Shown one piece after another: positions 35,872 to 46,351 of a stretch of 64,000 nt of DNA. The DNA comes from Kitagawia praeruptora (lineage: Eukaryota > Streptophyta > Magnoliopsida > Apiales > Apiaceae): assembly GCA_037693485.1 (NCBI GenBank), contig CM075344.1, forward strand, positions 41,016,501 to 41,080,500. The letters run 5' to 3'. Position 1 is the first letter of the stretch. Each line of letters begins with the position of its first letter. A program made the translations under genes and the position numbers. The notes below the pieces were generated by a model. It saw only the letters and a program-made list of their open reading frames with translations, was not told where the DNA came from and made no database searches.

Positions 35872-36368
35872 TGTTAGATATAATTGATGTTTGTATTAAT
35901 CAGTGTTTAAGTGTAACAGTGATAAATCAGAGTTTAGCTGGAAGCAGTCAGAGTTTAGTTAAACGCTGACGGATGGAAGCTCGACAGAGTTTGTTAAACT
36001 CTGTCTGAGAGAAGCGTCTACGGGTCAACAGTGATTGAAGAATAATTGAAGATAATTATGGAAGCAATATCTTTGAAGATTGGATAGCTGTCAAAGAGAT
36101 TGTGTTGACTAAGGAGACGTGTATCAATCGTGATTGATATCAATTGTATAGCTGATTTATAGGAGTATCAATTCTACGATTGTACAGTAGCTGTATGTTT
36201 TATAAATACAGTTAGGTTAACCCTAGAAGGGTATCGAACAACGAAATATTATTCATTGTAATCTAAGCAGCTCTCTGTGATAGTTTACATCATTGAGAGA
36301 GGAATTATTAATTCCAAACAGTTTTTAATTGTTAAAACGTATGTTCTTGTTAATCTCTTATACAAATC
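35872..36368 (+). repeat. 3' LTR of Sirevirus C, plus strand, end truncated
   Basis: Begins TGTTAGATAT and matches the minus-strand LTR at 43453-43978 until about 36368, with about ten differences over 495 bp. The last 30 bp or so (the part ending in GGCCTAACA in the other copy) are absent. A TATAAATA box lies near 36200. A perfect 10-bp inverted repeat with a 3-base loop, GACAGAGTTT/AAACTCTGTC, lies at 35983-36005. Confidence 0.85.
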
Positions 36369-37776
36369 ATAAAATGATTAGATATGTAATGAAAAATTAA
36401 ACCCAAACGTTTTAATATTGAAGCACGCAACCAGTTACCATGTATGAGTGGGACACGATCCTAGAGAATTGTGTGAGTGGGACATGTGGCACAAAATTAG
36501 CGGAACAGTTGCTTTGCATGCACAGTAAATATAGCAATAATTACTGCTACTTTCTTTCTCCCATTACTGACACACTTTAACACTCCTACACTTATTAACA
36601 GCTGTCAAAACTCTTTTTACCCCAAGTTTGAAATCATCTGAAATAAAATAAACCGTAGAGTATTAGACAAAATTCATCAGTGTTTGTCAATTCTCCAACT
36701 TTATTACCGTAACCCTTTCAAACACTGCAAAGATGTGAATATATGTGTGTGTATAGCAGAGTTTACTAATCCAATTTTTAGAGCATCTAATATTTCATAA
36801 AATCCATAAAAATAAATCAGTAAACACTGGATGCACAAACTCTCATAGTAAACACTGAATGTATGATGAATGCTAAACTCTGTAGGAAAAATAATATACA
36901 GAAACTCTGAAATAACTTATACCCCCTGCTAAATAAAAATTTACAGAAAGAATAAATGCAGATTTTTTTTTTAAACAGAAGTTGTAACTAGTCACCAAAA
37001 ATCCTATAATTTTAGCCCTTATCATTTTGAAAAGTTCCTGGGTCTTCCTAATCTCTGACCAGTCACCAAAAATCCTAGAATTTTAGCCCTTATCATTTGA
37101 TAAGTTCCTGGGTCATCCTAGTCTTTGACTAGTCACCAAAAATTAGAGAATTTTAGCCCTTATCTTGTGATAAGTTCCTGGTTCTTCCTGATCATTGATT
37201 AGTCACCAAAAATTAGAGAATTTTAGCCCTTACTATTACCAGCAAGTTCCTGGTTCTTCCTAGACACAACATAATCAGAAAGAAATTCTAGCATCCTATA
37301 TACAACTTCTTCGGGAGTTTACTGATTACAATATCTAACCAAACAGAGGTTAACTAACAGAGTTTAGAAGTCATCAACATCAGAAGTTATTCATGAGAGG
37401 CAATGCACACAGTATTTACAGATTCAGAGTTTAGGATAGATAAACTAAGAGATGCTATAAATATGAAACAATATCATGCTTGTGTTAATTTGCTGCACAG
37501 TCTAAGATTAGATCACAAATAACTTAGAAAGATTCATGATTAATAACTGAGAATCATGCTTCATACAGTTTTCTTCATCGGTGTTCATATCAGACAATAA
37601 CATTATCAGAGTTTATCAGTGTTTATCCAACATGTTAACAGTGTTTGACCAACAGAACATGTTAACAGAGTTTAACTGTATACGAACAGAGTTTGCATAG
37701 CAGAGTTCAAAAAAAATCACATAGCAGTCTACACATCACAGAAACATAAGTAAAATTTTGAGTCTAACCAATATCT
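36369..37776 (-). other. Spacer after pol in Sirevirus C
   Basis: 1.4 kb on the minus strand between pol and the breakpoint, close to the 1.47 kb spacer in copy A. It has no gene. It carries many copies of CAGAGTTTA/TAAACTCTG and CAGTGTTTA (for example near 36757, 37366, 37425, 37608, 37667, 37688), and a block of 70-bp tandem repeats. Confidence 0.7.
36990..37265 (-). repeat. Four tandem 70-bp repeats in the Sirevirus C spacer
   Basis: Units start at 36990, 37061, 37131 and 37201, each opening AGTCACCAAAAAT and containing ATTTTAGCCCTTA and AAGTTCCTGG. Units 1-2 and units 3-4 are most alike, and the last is slightly shortened. The unit is not found in copy A's spacer. Confidence 0.9.
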
Positions 37777-40700
37777 CTAGTCAAAACCAGAGACCATTCC
37801 AAGTTCATTTACCAGCCTTGTAAATATAGCTTCACTCAATGGCTTGGTGAAGATATCTGCTAGCTGTTGGTCTGTAGACACAAAATGAAGCTCAATGTTT
37901 CCTTCCTCTACATGTTCTCTGATAAAGTGATACCTTATGCTGATGTGCTTGGTCATTGAATGTTGTACTGGATTACCTGTCATAGCAATAACACTTTGAT
38001 TATCACAGTAAATAGGAGTCTTACTGTACCTTAATCCATAATCCAGCAATTGATTCTTCATCCATAGAATCTGTGCACAACAGCTACCAGCTGCAATATA
38101 CTCTGCCTCAGTTGTAGATGTAGAAATTGATTTCTGTTTCTTGCTGTACCAAGAAACAAGTCTATCACCCAGAAATTGACAACTTCCACTGGTGCTTTTT
38201 CTGTCTATCTTACAGCCTGCAAAGTCTGCATCAGAGTAACCAAGTAGCTTGAAATCTGATTCTCTGGGATACCACAGACCTAAAGTAATGGTGCCCTTGA
38301 GATATTTAAGGATTCCTTTCACAGCTATGAGATGTGGTTCTCTGGGGTCTGCCTGAAACCTTGCACAGAGACAGGTTGCATACATGATATCATGCGCGCC
38401 TACTTGCTGTCAGATAAAGATGAGACCCTATCATGCCTCTGTAGTTTGTCATATCTACTGAAGCTCCTGTGTCTTTGTCCAACTTTGTTGTTGTTGCCAT
38501 GGGAGTTGATGCAGATGAACAGTCAAGCATACCAAATTTCTTGAGAAGATTTCTGGTATATTTTGCTTGATTTATGAAAATCCCATCATTTGTTTGCTTC
38601 ACCTGTAGGCCTAGAAAATAACTAAGCTCTCCCATCATACTCATTTGATACATGGACTGCGTTAGCTTGGCAAACTTTGTACATAGTTTATCATTAGTAG
38701 ACCCAAAAATTATGTCATCAACATATATTTGAACCAAAAGCAAGTCACTACCAGATTTAAAGTAGAACATGGTTTTATCAGTTGTACCTCTATGAAACTC
38801 ACTTTCTAGAAGAAATTGAGCCAGAGTTTCATACCATGCTCTTGGTGCCTGCTTAAGTCCATAGAGTGCCTTATCAAGCTTTTAGACATAATCTGGATAT
38901 TTGGGGTCCACAAATCCTGGTGGTTGTTCAACAAGCACTTCTTCTTCAAGTTTCCCATTTAGAAAGGCACTTTTCACATCCATATGAAATACCTTGAATT
39001 TCTTATGAGAGGCATATGCTAAAAACATTCTTATTGCCTTCAACCTTGCAACTGGAGCAAAAGTTTCATCATAGTCTATTCCTTCCTGCTGTGAATAGCC
39101 TTTTGCCACAAGCCTGGCCTTGTTTCTTATAACAACCCCCTCACTATCAATTTCATTTCTGAAAACCTATTTAGTACCAAAAATAGATCTATTCTTTGGT
39201 CTTGGTACAAGGGTCCAAACTTCATTTCTCTCAAATTCATTCAACTCCTCCTGCATTGCTGTTATCCAGTCAGCATCTTGAAGAGCTTCTTCTACTTTCT
39301 TTGGTTCAGATTGTGACAAGAAAGCATGAAACATACATTCATTTGTTGTTGCACTCCTTGTCCTTACTCTTGCATCTGGATCACCAATAATCAAATCAGG
39401 TGTGTGAGATTTTGTCCATTTCCTAGCTGAAGGCAAATGAATTCTCTCAGTGTTTGATCCTCCCCTTCGATCCATGTTCTCCTGATTTTCTTATTGCCTT
39501 TCTTCATTCTCTGAGGCTCCCCCTGAATTTGACTGCTCAGAGTTTGAACTGCCAGATTTTGGACTTTCAGAGTTTAAGTCATCAGAGTTTAATCCAGATT
39601 TTTCAGCTGACTCACTTTCAGAATTTAAGTCATCACTTTGAAGTGATTCTTCATGCTCCCCCTCAACTGGTTCTTCCCTTGTTTGTGGCTGAGAAGTTTC
39701 TTCAGTGTTTACCAGTAGAGGTTCAGAGTTTAGCTCAACAGGGTTTGTTAGTTCAGCATCATCAGAGTTTACTTCATCAGAGTTTAAGTCTTCATTTTCA
39801 AAGTGCAGTTGATCATGTTCATCTACATCTTCAAGTCCAGTTATTTTCTTGTCATCAAATGACACATGTATTGACTCCATGATCACCTTGGTTCTCAGAT
39901 TATAAACTCTGAATGCCTTAGTTGATAGTGGATAACCAACAAAAATTCCTTCATCAGCTTTTAGATCAAATTTTGTCAACTGTTCAGGATGAGTTTTCAG
40001 CACAAAACACTTGCACCCAAAAATATGAAAATATTTTAGGTTTGAATTCTTTTCCCTCACCATCTCATATGGTGTTTTTCCATGCTTGTTGATCAGAGTA
40101 GCATTCTGAGTAAAACAAGCAGTTTGAACAGCTTCTGCCCAGAAATAGGTTGGCACTTTTGCTTCATCAAGCATAGTTCTGGCAGCTTTTACCAAGGTTC
40201 TATTCTTTCTTTCAACTACACCATTTTGCTATGGTGTACCAGGTGTAGAAAACTCTTGCTTCACTCCTCTGTTCTTGCAGAATTCTTCCATTGTTGCATT
40301 TCTGAATTCAATTCCATTATCACTCCTAATTATCTTGACTTTGTGTTTTGATCCTTTGTCTAACAGCTTTACATGCTCAATCAGAGTTAATGTTGTTTCA
40401 TCCTTCTTTGCTAGAAAATACGCCCATGTATATCTGGTGTGTTCATCAACAATGACTAAAGCATATTTCTTTCTTCCCATTGACATTATATTCACTGATC
40501 CAAAGAGATCAACATGTAGAAGGTGATAAGGATCAACAATTGAAGATTCAGACTTACTCTTGAAAGATGACTTCCTTTGTTTTGCCTTTTGACAAGAATC
40601 ACACAGGCCATCAACATTTAATAAAGATTTTGGGAGTCCTCTAACAAGATTCTTTCTAATCTACTCATTTATGTTGTTTAGATTCAAATGAGAGAGTTTC

Positions 40701-41128
40701 TTATGCCACTTCCAACTCTCTTCACTAGACATTCTTGTTGACAGGCACACTGCTTTGCCATCAGAGTTTGTTGACAACTTTATTTCATAGATATTATTGT
40801 GCTTGTTTCCAACTAGGACAACTTTCCCTGTAGATTTACTGATGATTTCACAATATTCAAGCTGAAAATCTACATGATATCCTCTGTCACAAATTTGACT
40901 CACAGATAGCAGATCATGCTTGAGTCCTGGAACCAGAGCTACATTTGTGATGATGACACTTCCAAGATTGATATTGCCATATCCCAGACTTTGTCCTACG
41001 TTGCCATCTCCATAAGAAACTTTTAGGCCAGCTTTCTCCACATACTCTGATAGCAGGGCTTTATTTCCAGTCATGTGTCCTGAACATCCACTGTCCACGA
41101 CTTGGGTACTCTCCCTAGTGCCCTGCAA
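37777..41128 (-). pseudogene. pol: Sirevirus C Pol, decayed
   Basis: Minus-strand order: protease (VVDSGCSGHMTG, 41128 end), GAG-pre-integrase (ESWKWHKKLSHLNLN), integrase core (RSDNGIEFRN; VVERKNRTL is interrupted just upstream by a stop), a Ser/Asn/Glu-rich linker with LNSDDLNSE repeats (39500-39800), reverse transcriptase with YVDD at 38714-38725, and RNase H (SDADFAGCKIDRKSTSGS; STTEAEYIAAGS), ending at 37777. In-frame stops lie near 40658, 40229, 39488, 39167 and 38882, and frame breaks occur near 40600, 39130 and 38388. Sequence is close to copy A throughout but from another family. Confidence 0.9.
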
Positions 41129-41138
41129 TCACAAACAT

Positions 41139-43391
41139 TTACTGAAGGTCAGTTTTAAGGATCCAGACTTGCTTGGATCCTTTGGTTTTCTTCACTTTGT
41201 TAGATTTTGCAGCAGAATTCACATTATCAGAGTTTAAGCTAACACTTTCAGAGTTTACACTTGCAGAATTAACCTTAACCCATTTCAAATTGGGTTTAAG
41301 TTCATAGTAATTATGATAAATAGCATGATAATCCCTGCAAGTATGAATAGAATGCCAAGTACTTCCATAATGTTTGCATAAAGTCTGTGGTCTAGCTCTA
41401 ACATTATCTTTCTTTACTTCAGACTTTGAAGGTAAAGAATTAATATTTTTATTCTTCCTGCAAAAGCTAGCAAGATGGTAAGTGCTACCACAGTTATGAC
41501 ATGTCTTTCTTGGAGCAAAAGTAGCAAGCATTGGATAATTACCTTGAGAAATGCCTACTTTACCATTTTTGTTCTTTCTAGACACTTTCTGTTTCTTAAC
41601 AGATTTTAACTCCTTAAGCCTATGCTTGAGTTGTTTATCTGTCATTAAACCAATATTAACTTGTTTAACACTAGTTTTTACTGGTTCTTTCTTAATAGTT
41701 CCTTTTTCAGCTTCAGACTTAGTTCATTTACTCCATGAACAAATTTTGTAGTAGGAAGATGAGTTCTAATTTTGACTTGATTTTGAAACCTAAGTTCATC
41801 TCCCTCACAGTAACCTAAACCAACTGTGTCTGACTGAAAAACCTCATTAGTGTCTTTTCCAGAATCAGTCCAAGTTTTAATTATGTGATTTGCCTTCTCC
41901 AATTCAGATTCTAGTTGCTTATATCTGCCTAGCAACTCCTGTTCTAGATAAACAACATCATCTCTTTCTTTCTGAACTTGTTGCATGTTTTCAAGTTTTT
42001 CTTCAACAATTTTATTTCTCTCTTTAAGTTCAGAATTCTCAGTTTTAATTTTCTCATTCTCTAAAGTCTGATCCCTATAACTGATATGTAATGCCTTAAG
42101 ATAAATTCTCAATTCAGATATATTATCAGTATTATAAGCATAGGTAGTTAAGGGTACCTTGTTTTCAGACTCTTCTGATTCATTTTCAATAGAAGCCATG
42201 AGAGCATAGTTGACTTCCTCATCTGAGTCTGAAGTGTCTGCCCAATCTCTGCCTTTTGTGATGAGTGCCTTTTCAGTTTTACCCTTCTTGCACTCAGGAT
42301 CATAGTGACCCATCCCCTTACACTTGTAGCATTGAATCTCAGACTTATCTTTCTTCCCAGATTTAGTCTCCTTTCTCTCAAACTTTCTGAAACTCTTCCT
42401 GTATGAAGTTGAATCTCTAGAGAACCTGTTTACCTTCTTAAAGTTCTTGAAACCCATCTTCTTGAAAGTCTTCACCATCAAGACAGCCATTTTTCTCATC
42501 TCTTCATCATCCTCAGAATCAGATGATTCATCAGTGTTTGAGTCAACATCAGAATCTGATGACTCACTTTCAGAATATATAGCTAAAGTTTTTCCCATAG
42601 ATTTCTTCCTTGATGCTTCTTTCTTCACAGGTTTCTCTTCAACCTTAAGAGCAACAGACTTTGCCTTCTTGCTTGATCTTCTGTTTCTCTGTTCCATTTC
42701 CAGTTCATGAGTTTTGAGCAACCCATAGATTTCATCAATTTCAGTATCAGCAAGATCATATTTGTCTCTAATAGTGGTTGTTTTCACATCCCACTTTTCA
42801 GGTAGAGCAAGAAGAAATTTGAGATTTGAGTCTTCTAGATCATACTCTTTATTTACCAATGACAAATCATTGACCAGTTTACAGAATCTGTCAAATGTTT
42901 CTGTCATGGTTTCTTCAGACTTTGCCTCAAAGTGCTCATACTCCTGTTTGAGTATGTTCCTTCTATTCTTCTTGATAGCAGCAGTTCCTTAACATCTAAC
43001 TTCAAGGGCATCCCAGATTTCTTTTGCAGTTGTGCAATTAATCACTTTGTTAGACATAACATTATCTAAAGCACTATGTAATAGACGTCTAACCTTTGCA
43101 TCCTTAGCAATAGATGAAATATCCTCAGGAGTCAGATCTTTCTTTTCTTTTGGAACTGTTTTAGCCTCTTGACCAGCAGTAGCAGCAGATAGCTTGGTAG
43201 GCTTATGAGGACCTTCATAAATTTTGTCAAGAGATTTTTGGATCTGTAGCCTCCAGAAACATAGTCATCTTCACCTTCCAGATAGCATAATCTGTTGGCC
43301 TCAGAATAGGAACCCTAATAGTCTCATAACGACTCACAGTAGTAGGGGCCTTCTCAGAACCTAAACCTGTTTGATGAGGAATCTCTGCCAT
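41139..43391 (-). pseudogene. gag: Sirevirus C Gag, decayed
   Basis: Probable start ATG at 43391 (MAEIPHQTGLGSEKAPT), then an open but frame-shifted stretch to 42908 containing a copia Gag start (DYAIWKVKMTMFLEATD). From 42907 to 41678 the Gag continues with an acidic Ser-rich segment, a first CCHC knuckle (CYKCKGMGHYDPEC, about 42325) and a coiled-coil region. From 41645 to 41139 are a second knuckle (CHNCGSTYHLASFC) and a third whose second Cys is replaced (CKHYGSTWHSIHTC). Frame changes lie in 42908-43250 and near 41660. The stop at 41139 lies just before the protease ORF, as in copy A. Confidence 0.88.
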
Positions 43392-43440
43392 TGATTATAG
43401 TTGTGTGTGGATCTTTAACTGTATAGAGTAACAGATCTTC

Positions 43441-43450
43441 TCTGATACCA
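43441..43450 (-). other. Primer-binding site of Sirevirus C
   Basis: TCTGATACCA on the + strand is TGGTATCAGA on the minus strand, two bases after the LTR end at 43453. It matches initiator tRNA-Met and sets the minus orientation of the gag-pol half. Confidence 0.9.
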
Positions 43451-43452
43451 CT

Positions 43453-43978
43453 TGTTAGGCCGAATACACAAATATAATCAAGATTTGTATGAGAGATTAA
43501 CAAGAACACACGTTTTAACAATTAAAAACTGTTTGGAATTAATAATTCCTCTCTCAATGATGTAAACTATCACAGAGAGCTGCTTAGGTTACAATGAATA
43601 ATATTTCGTTGTTCGATACCCTTCTAGGGTTAACCTAACTGTATTTATAAAACATACAGCTACTATACAATCGTAAAATTGATAATCCTATAAATCAGCT
43701 ATACAATTGATATCAATCACGATTGCTACACGTCTCCTTAGTCAACACAATCTCTTTGACAGCTATCCAATCTTCAAAGATATTGCTTCCATAATTATCT
43801 TCAATTATTCTTCAATCACTGTTGACCCGTAGACGCTTCTCTCAGACAGAGTTTAACAAACTCTGTCGAGCTTCCATCCGTCAGCGTTTAACTAAACTCT
43901 GACTGCTTCCAGCTAAACTCTAATTTATCACTTTTACACTTAAACACTGATTAATACAAACATCAATTATATCTAACA
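43453..43978 (-). repeat. 5' LTR of Sirevirus C, minus strand
   Basis: 526 bp; on the minus strand it runs TGTTAGATAT to GGCCTAACA. It is complete at both ends. The inverted repeat seen in the other LTR is here at about 43845-43867. GTAAG (43979-43983) should be the target duplication; its partner at the left end is lost. Confidence 0.92.
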
Positions 43979-44640
43979 GTAAGATTTGTTTTAAATTAAA
44001 AATGTAACGTAATTTAATTCGAAAGGAAATATTAATGATCGAAAAATATGATACGATTAATGTTTTTAGGTGTTTATAAAATGTAATATCTTCAACTAAA
44101 AGTAAATGAGAAAGGGCAATTGACTAATTACCATTAATTTTATTATGTTATTATTTATTTTAGGTGTTATATTTGATTGATCTTCTTAGGTGTTTATAAA
44201 AGGTAATATCTTCAACTAAAAGTAAATGTTAAAAAAGTCAATCGACTAATTACCATTAATTATATTATGTTATTATTTATTTTAGGTGTTATATTTTCCT
44301 TGACAATTATGGTGTGATATTTTCGAGCATGTATTAATGATTGTAAGATTTGTTTTAAATTAAAAAGGTAACGTGTTTTAATTAGAAATGAAATATTGAT
44401 GATAGGAAGATATGATACTATTTATGTTTTTAGGTGTTTATAAAAGGTAATATCTTCGACTAAAAGTAAATGTGAAAAAGTCAATCAACTAATTACCATT
44501 AATTATGTATCTTCATCTAAAATTAAATGTGAAAAAGACAATCGACTAATTACCATTAATTTTATTATATTATTATTTATTTTAGATGTATTTATTTTTC
44601 TTTATAATTAAGGGTAAATAAGTAAATTCAGGAAGTACCA
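43979..44640 (-). repeat. Tandem repeats in the 5' region of Helitron H2
   Basis: A unit with TTTAGGTGTTTATAAAAGG, TAATATCTTC, CTAAAAGTAAATGTGAAAAAG and ACTAATTACCATTAATT recurs three times and partially a fourth, at about 44063, 44185, 44430 and 44510. Sequence around GTAAGATTTGTTTTAAATT occurs at 43979 and 44343. Such internal repeats are common in non-autonomous Helitrons. There is no gene. Confidence 0.75.
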
Positions 44641-44706
44641 AAAAACTGATACCAAAAAACAGGTACCAAAATTTTTAATGTTTCGGCTTTTATATAATAG
44701 TATAGA

Positions 44707-45094
44707 TTGTTTGAATAAAATGAAGAAATAAATGAAGGTTTTCCTTCTCCTGAGATCGCTGGTGGAGGTTAAAAGGATAAAAAAAACTCTCCACTTTAGT
44801 TCTTAACTTAAAAATTGAGGAAAATGAATAAAAAAAATTCGATTAGATTCTTAATAACTCTTAAAAACATTAAGAATTTCTTCTCTCCTCAATTTTAAGT
44901 GCACAACTCCACTCTTAAGTAATATTATATTATAGGTTTACAACTATATTCACTTCCTTTCTCCACTTCCTTTTGTACTTTTGTAAATTTAAAATATTCT
45001 TAACAATAAAAGATTTGATTACGGAGTCAATATAAATAGCATTGATGGAGATGAACATCCATTAAATCACTAAGAGCGAATAATTTATATTATA
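44707..45094. other. Intervening sequence between Helitrons H2 and H3
   Basis: About 390 bp, AT-rich, no ORF of note. It presumably is the older sequence into which H2 and H3 inserted. Confidence 0.4.
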
Positions 45095-45184
45095 TCTATT
45101 ATATATAATAGGCCAACACAATAAGAAAATATGAGAATTTTTAATGCACATGAAAAGACCAATTTGCCCTCATGTTTAATATTT

Positions 45185-45535
45185 ATTAAAAAATGTGTTT
45201 TTCATGGGAATCGAACTTGAGTCTATCAAATAACTTAGGCATGCTCTTACCATTACGCTACAATGACACATGTGTTTTCAAACCATACACATAATAAGTG
45301 AATGTCGTTTAAGAGTAATACATTTGTAAATAACTATGGAGCTAATTTAAACTTAGGTAAAACACCAACACATTTTTATTAAAAAAAGTGTTGTTCATGG
45401 GAATCTATCAAGTAACTTATGCAAGCTCTTGCCACTACGCCACAATGTCACATGTGTTTATAAATCATACACGTGATATGTGAATGTTTTAACAGTAATA
45501 CATTTGTAAATAACTTGGGAGCTAAATTAAACTTT
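45185..45535 (-). repeat. Two tandem copies of a tRNA-derived (SINE-like) unit
   Basis: Units of about 190 and 160 bp, both containing CATGGGAATC, a CATGCTCTTACC/CAAGCTCTTGCC phrase and ACACATGTG, follow one another (about 45185-45375 and 45376-45535). On the minus strand the first carries TAGCGTAATGG, fitting the RNA polymerase III A box, and GTTCGATTC, fitting the B box, about 33 bases apart. The second copy has lost the B box. No complete tRNA cloverleaf is evident, so it is probably a SINE remnant. Confidence 0.6.
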
Positions 45536-45537
45536 AA

Positions 45538-45538
<1 letters not shown>

Positions 45539-45600
<62 letters not shown>
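45539..45600. repeat. (AAT)n microsatellite
   Basis: About twenty AAT units in a row. A shorter array of the same repeat stands at the same place in H1 (25834-25862). Confidence 0.95.
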
Positions 45601-45653
45601 CAACATAATATTCATAGGGTCACCGATTTAATTCACACATCTTTCTATCACTA

Positions 45654-45974
45654 AATCATAGTGAAAAGTAAAAAAATTAAGTCAATATCTGTTTGACTAA
45701 TTTTATATTATCCATGACTTATGAATAGTTAAAAATGTAAACATAAAAATAAATTTGATAAATTATCTATATGAATGATGATATTAATTTTAATCAAATA
45801 AAATTTTCAAAACAAAATAAGTCATTCAAAAAAATACTTTCTACCAACTTTTGACTTTAAGATATTTTTTTTAACTTTAAATCAATTTCTGACTTATTAC
45901 ACAAACATACATTTTTTGATTTAAAGTAAAAAATGTCTTTAAGCTCCGACTTAAAGCCGTTGCCAAACGGGCTC
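45654..45974. mobile_element. Insertion in H3 relative to H1
   Basis: Present in H3 and absent at the matching place in H1 (near 25905). It is AT-rich and ends GCCGTTGCCAAACGGGCTC. I do not see a matching inverted repeat at the left end, so the type is unknown. Confidence 0.5.
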
Positions 45975-46130
45975 TTAGTCTCATGTGTTTTAAATCATAC
46001 ACATTATAGATGTGTGTGCATGCATTACATGAGTGAAACAAATTTTGATATTTTTATTACTGTAACATATTAACAATTTTTGGCTATATTTTATTTTTAC
46101 ATTTATTGATTCGGATTATAGTATATTATG

Positions 46131-46351
46131 GGGGTGTTTGGGAAAATTTATTTTCAGAATAAGTCAACTTATTTTAAAACAAAATTAGAGATTCCTAACT
46201 TTTTTCTGAAATAAGTTAACTTTTTTTTTTGCAACCTATAGAATCTCAAACATACATTAAATACTTGTATAAAATGTTTTTATCAAAATATGAAATTTTT
46301 ACCCGAAAATAAGTCCATAAAGACTTATTTTAAGGTTTGCCAAACAGACTC
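46131..46351. mobile_element. Short MITE-like insertion in H3
   Basis: About 220 bp absent from H1 near 26058. The left end GGGGTGTTTGG and right end CCAAACAGACTC are imperfect inverted repeats. TATG occurs on both sides and only once in H1, consistent with a short target duplication. The centre is AT-rich and non-coding. The superfamily is unclear. Confidence 0.65.

Larger units (their letters stand above)
32160..43978. mobile_element. Sirevirus C, rearranged with its two halves in opposite orientation
   Basis: The right half (36369-43978) is a minus-strand Sirevirus: 5' LTR, primer-binding site, gag, pol and spacer, ending just where the envelope-like gene should begin. The left half (32160-36368) is plus-strand: an envelope-like gene lacking its first residues, polypurine tract, and an LTR of the same family (about 98% identical by eye) lacking its last 30 bp or so. 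Together the halves make up one almost complete element. Flanks on both sides come from the same Helitron repeat. Inversion of the envelope-to-LTR part within one insertion is the simplest reading; two separate truncated elements are the alternative. Confidence 0.7.
27174..44706 (-). mobile_element. Helitron H2, 17.5 kb because of nested insertions
   Basis: On the minus strand the 5' end is TCTATACTATTATATAAAAG at 44706 preceded by A, matching the usual plant Helitron start. The 3' end is a perfect 10-bp-stem hairpin (27190-27210), a 12-base spacer and CTAG (27177-27174) followed by T. Insertion between A and T is the Helitron rule. Inside are a MULE (27258-31470 plus a piece to 32122) and rearranged Sirevirus C (about 32160-43978). 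Without them the Helitron would be only about 0.9 kb, with tandem repeats and no helicase gene, so non-autonomous. No Rep/helicase ORF was seen. Confidence 0.65.

Noticed and set aside
36990..37265. CRISPR-like array
   Set aside because: Units of 70 bp are directly adjacent without spacers, in plant DNA inside a retrotransposon; ordinary tandem repeats.
45190..45275. tRNA gene on the minus strand
   Set aside because: A-box and B-box words are present, but acceptor and anticodon stems do not form and the tandem copy is degenerate; treated as a SINE-like remnant.
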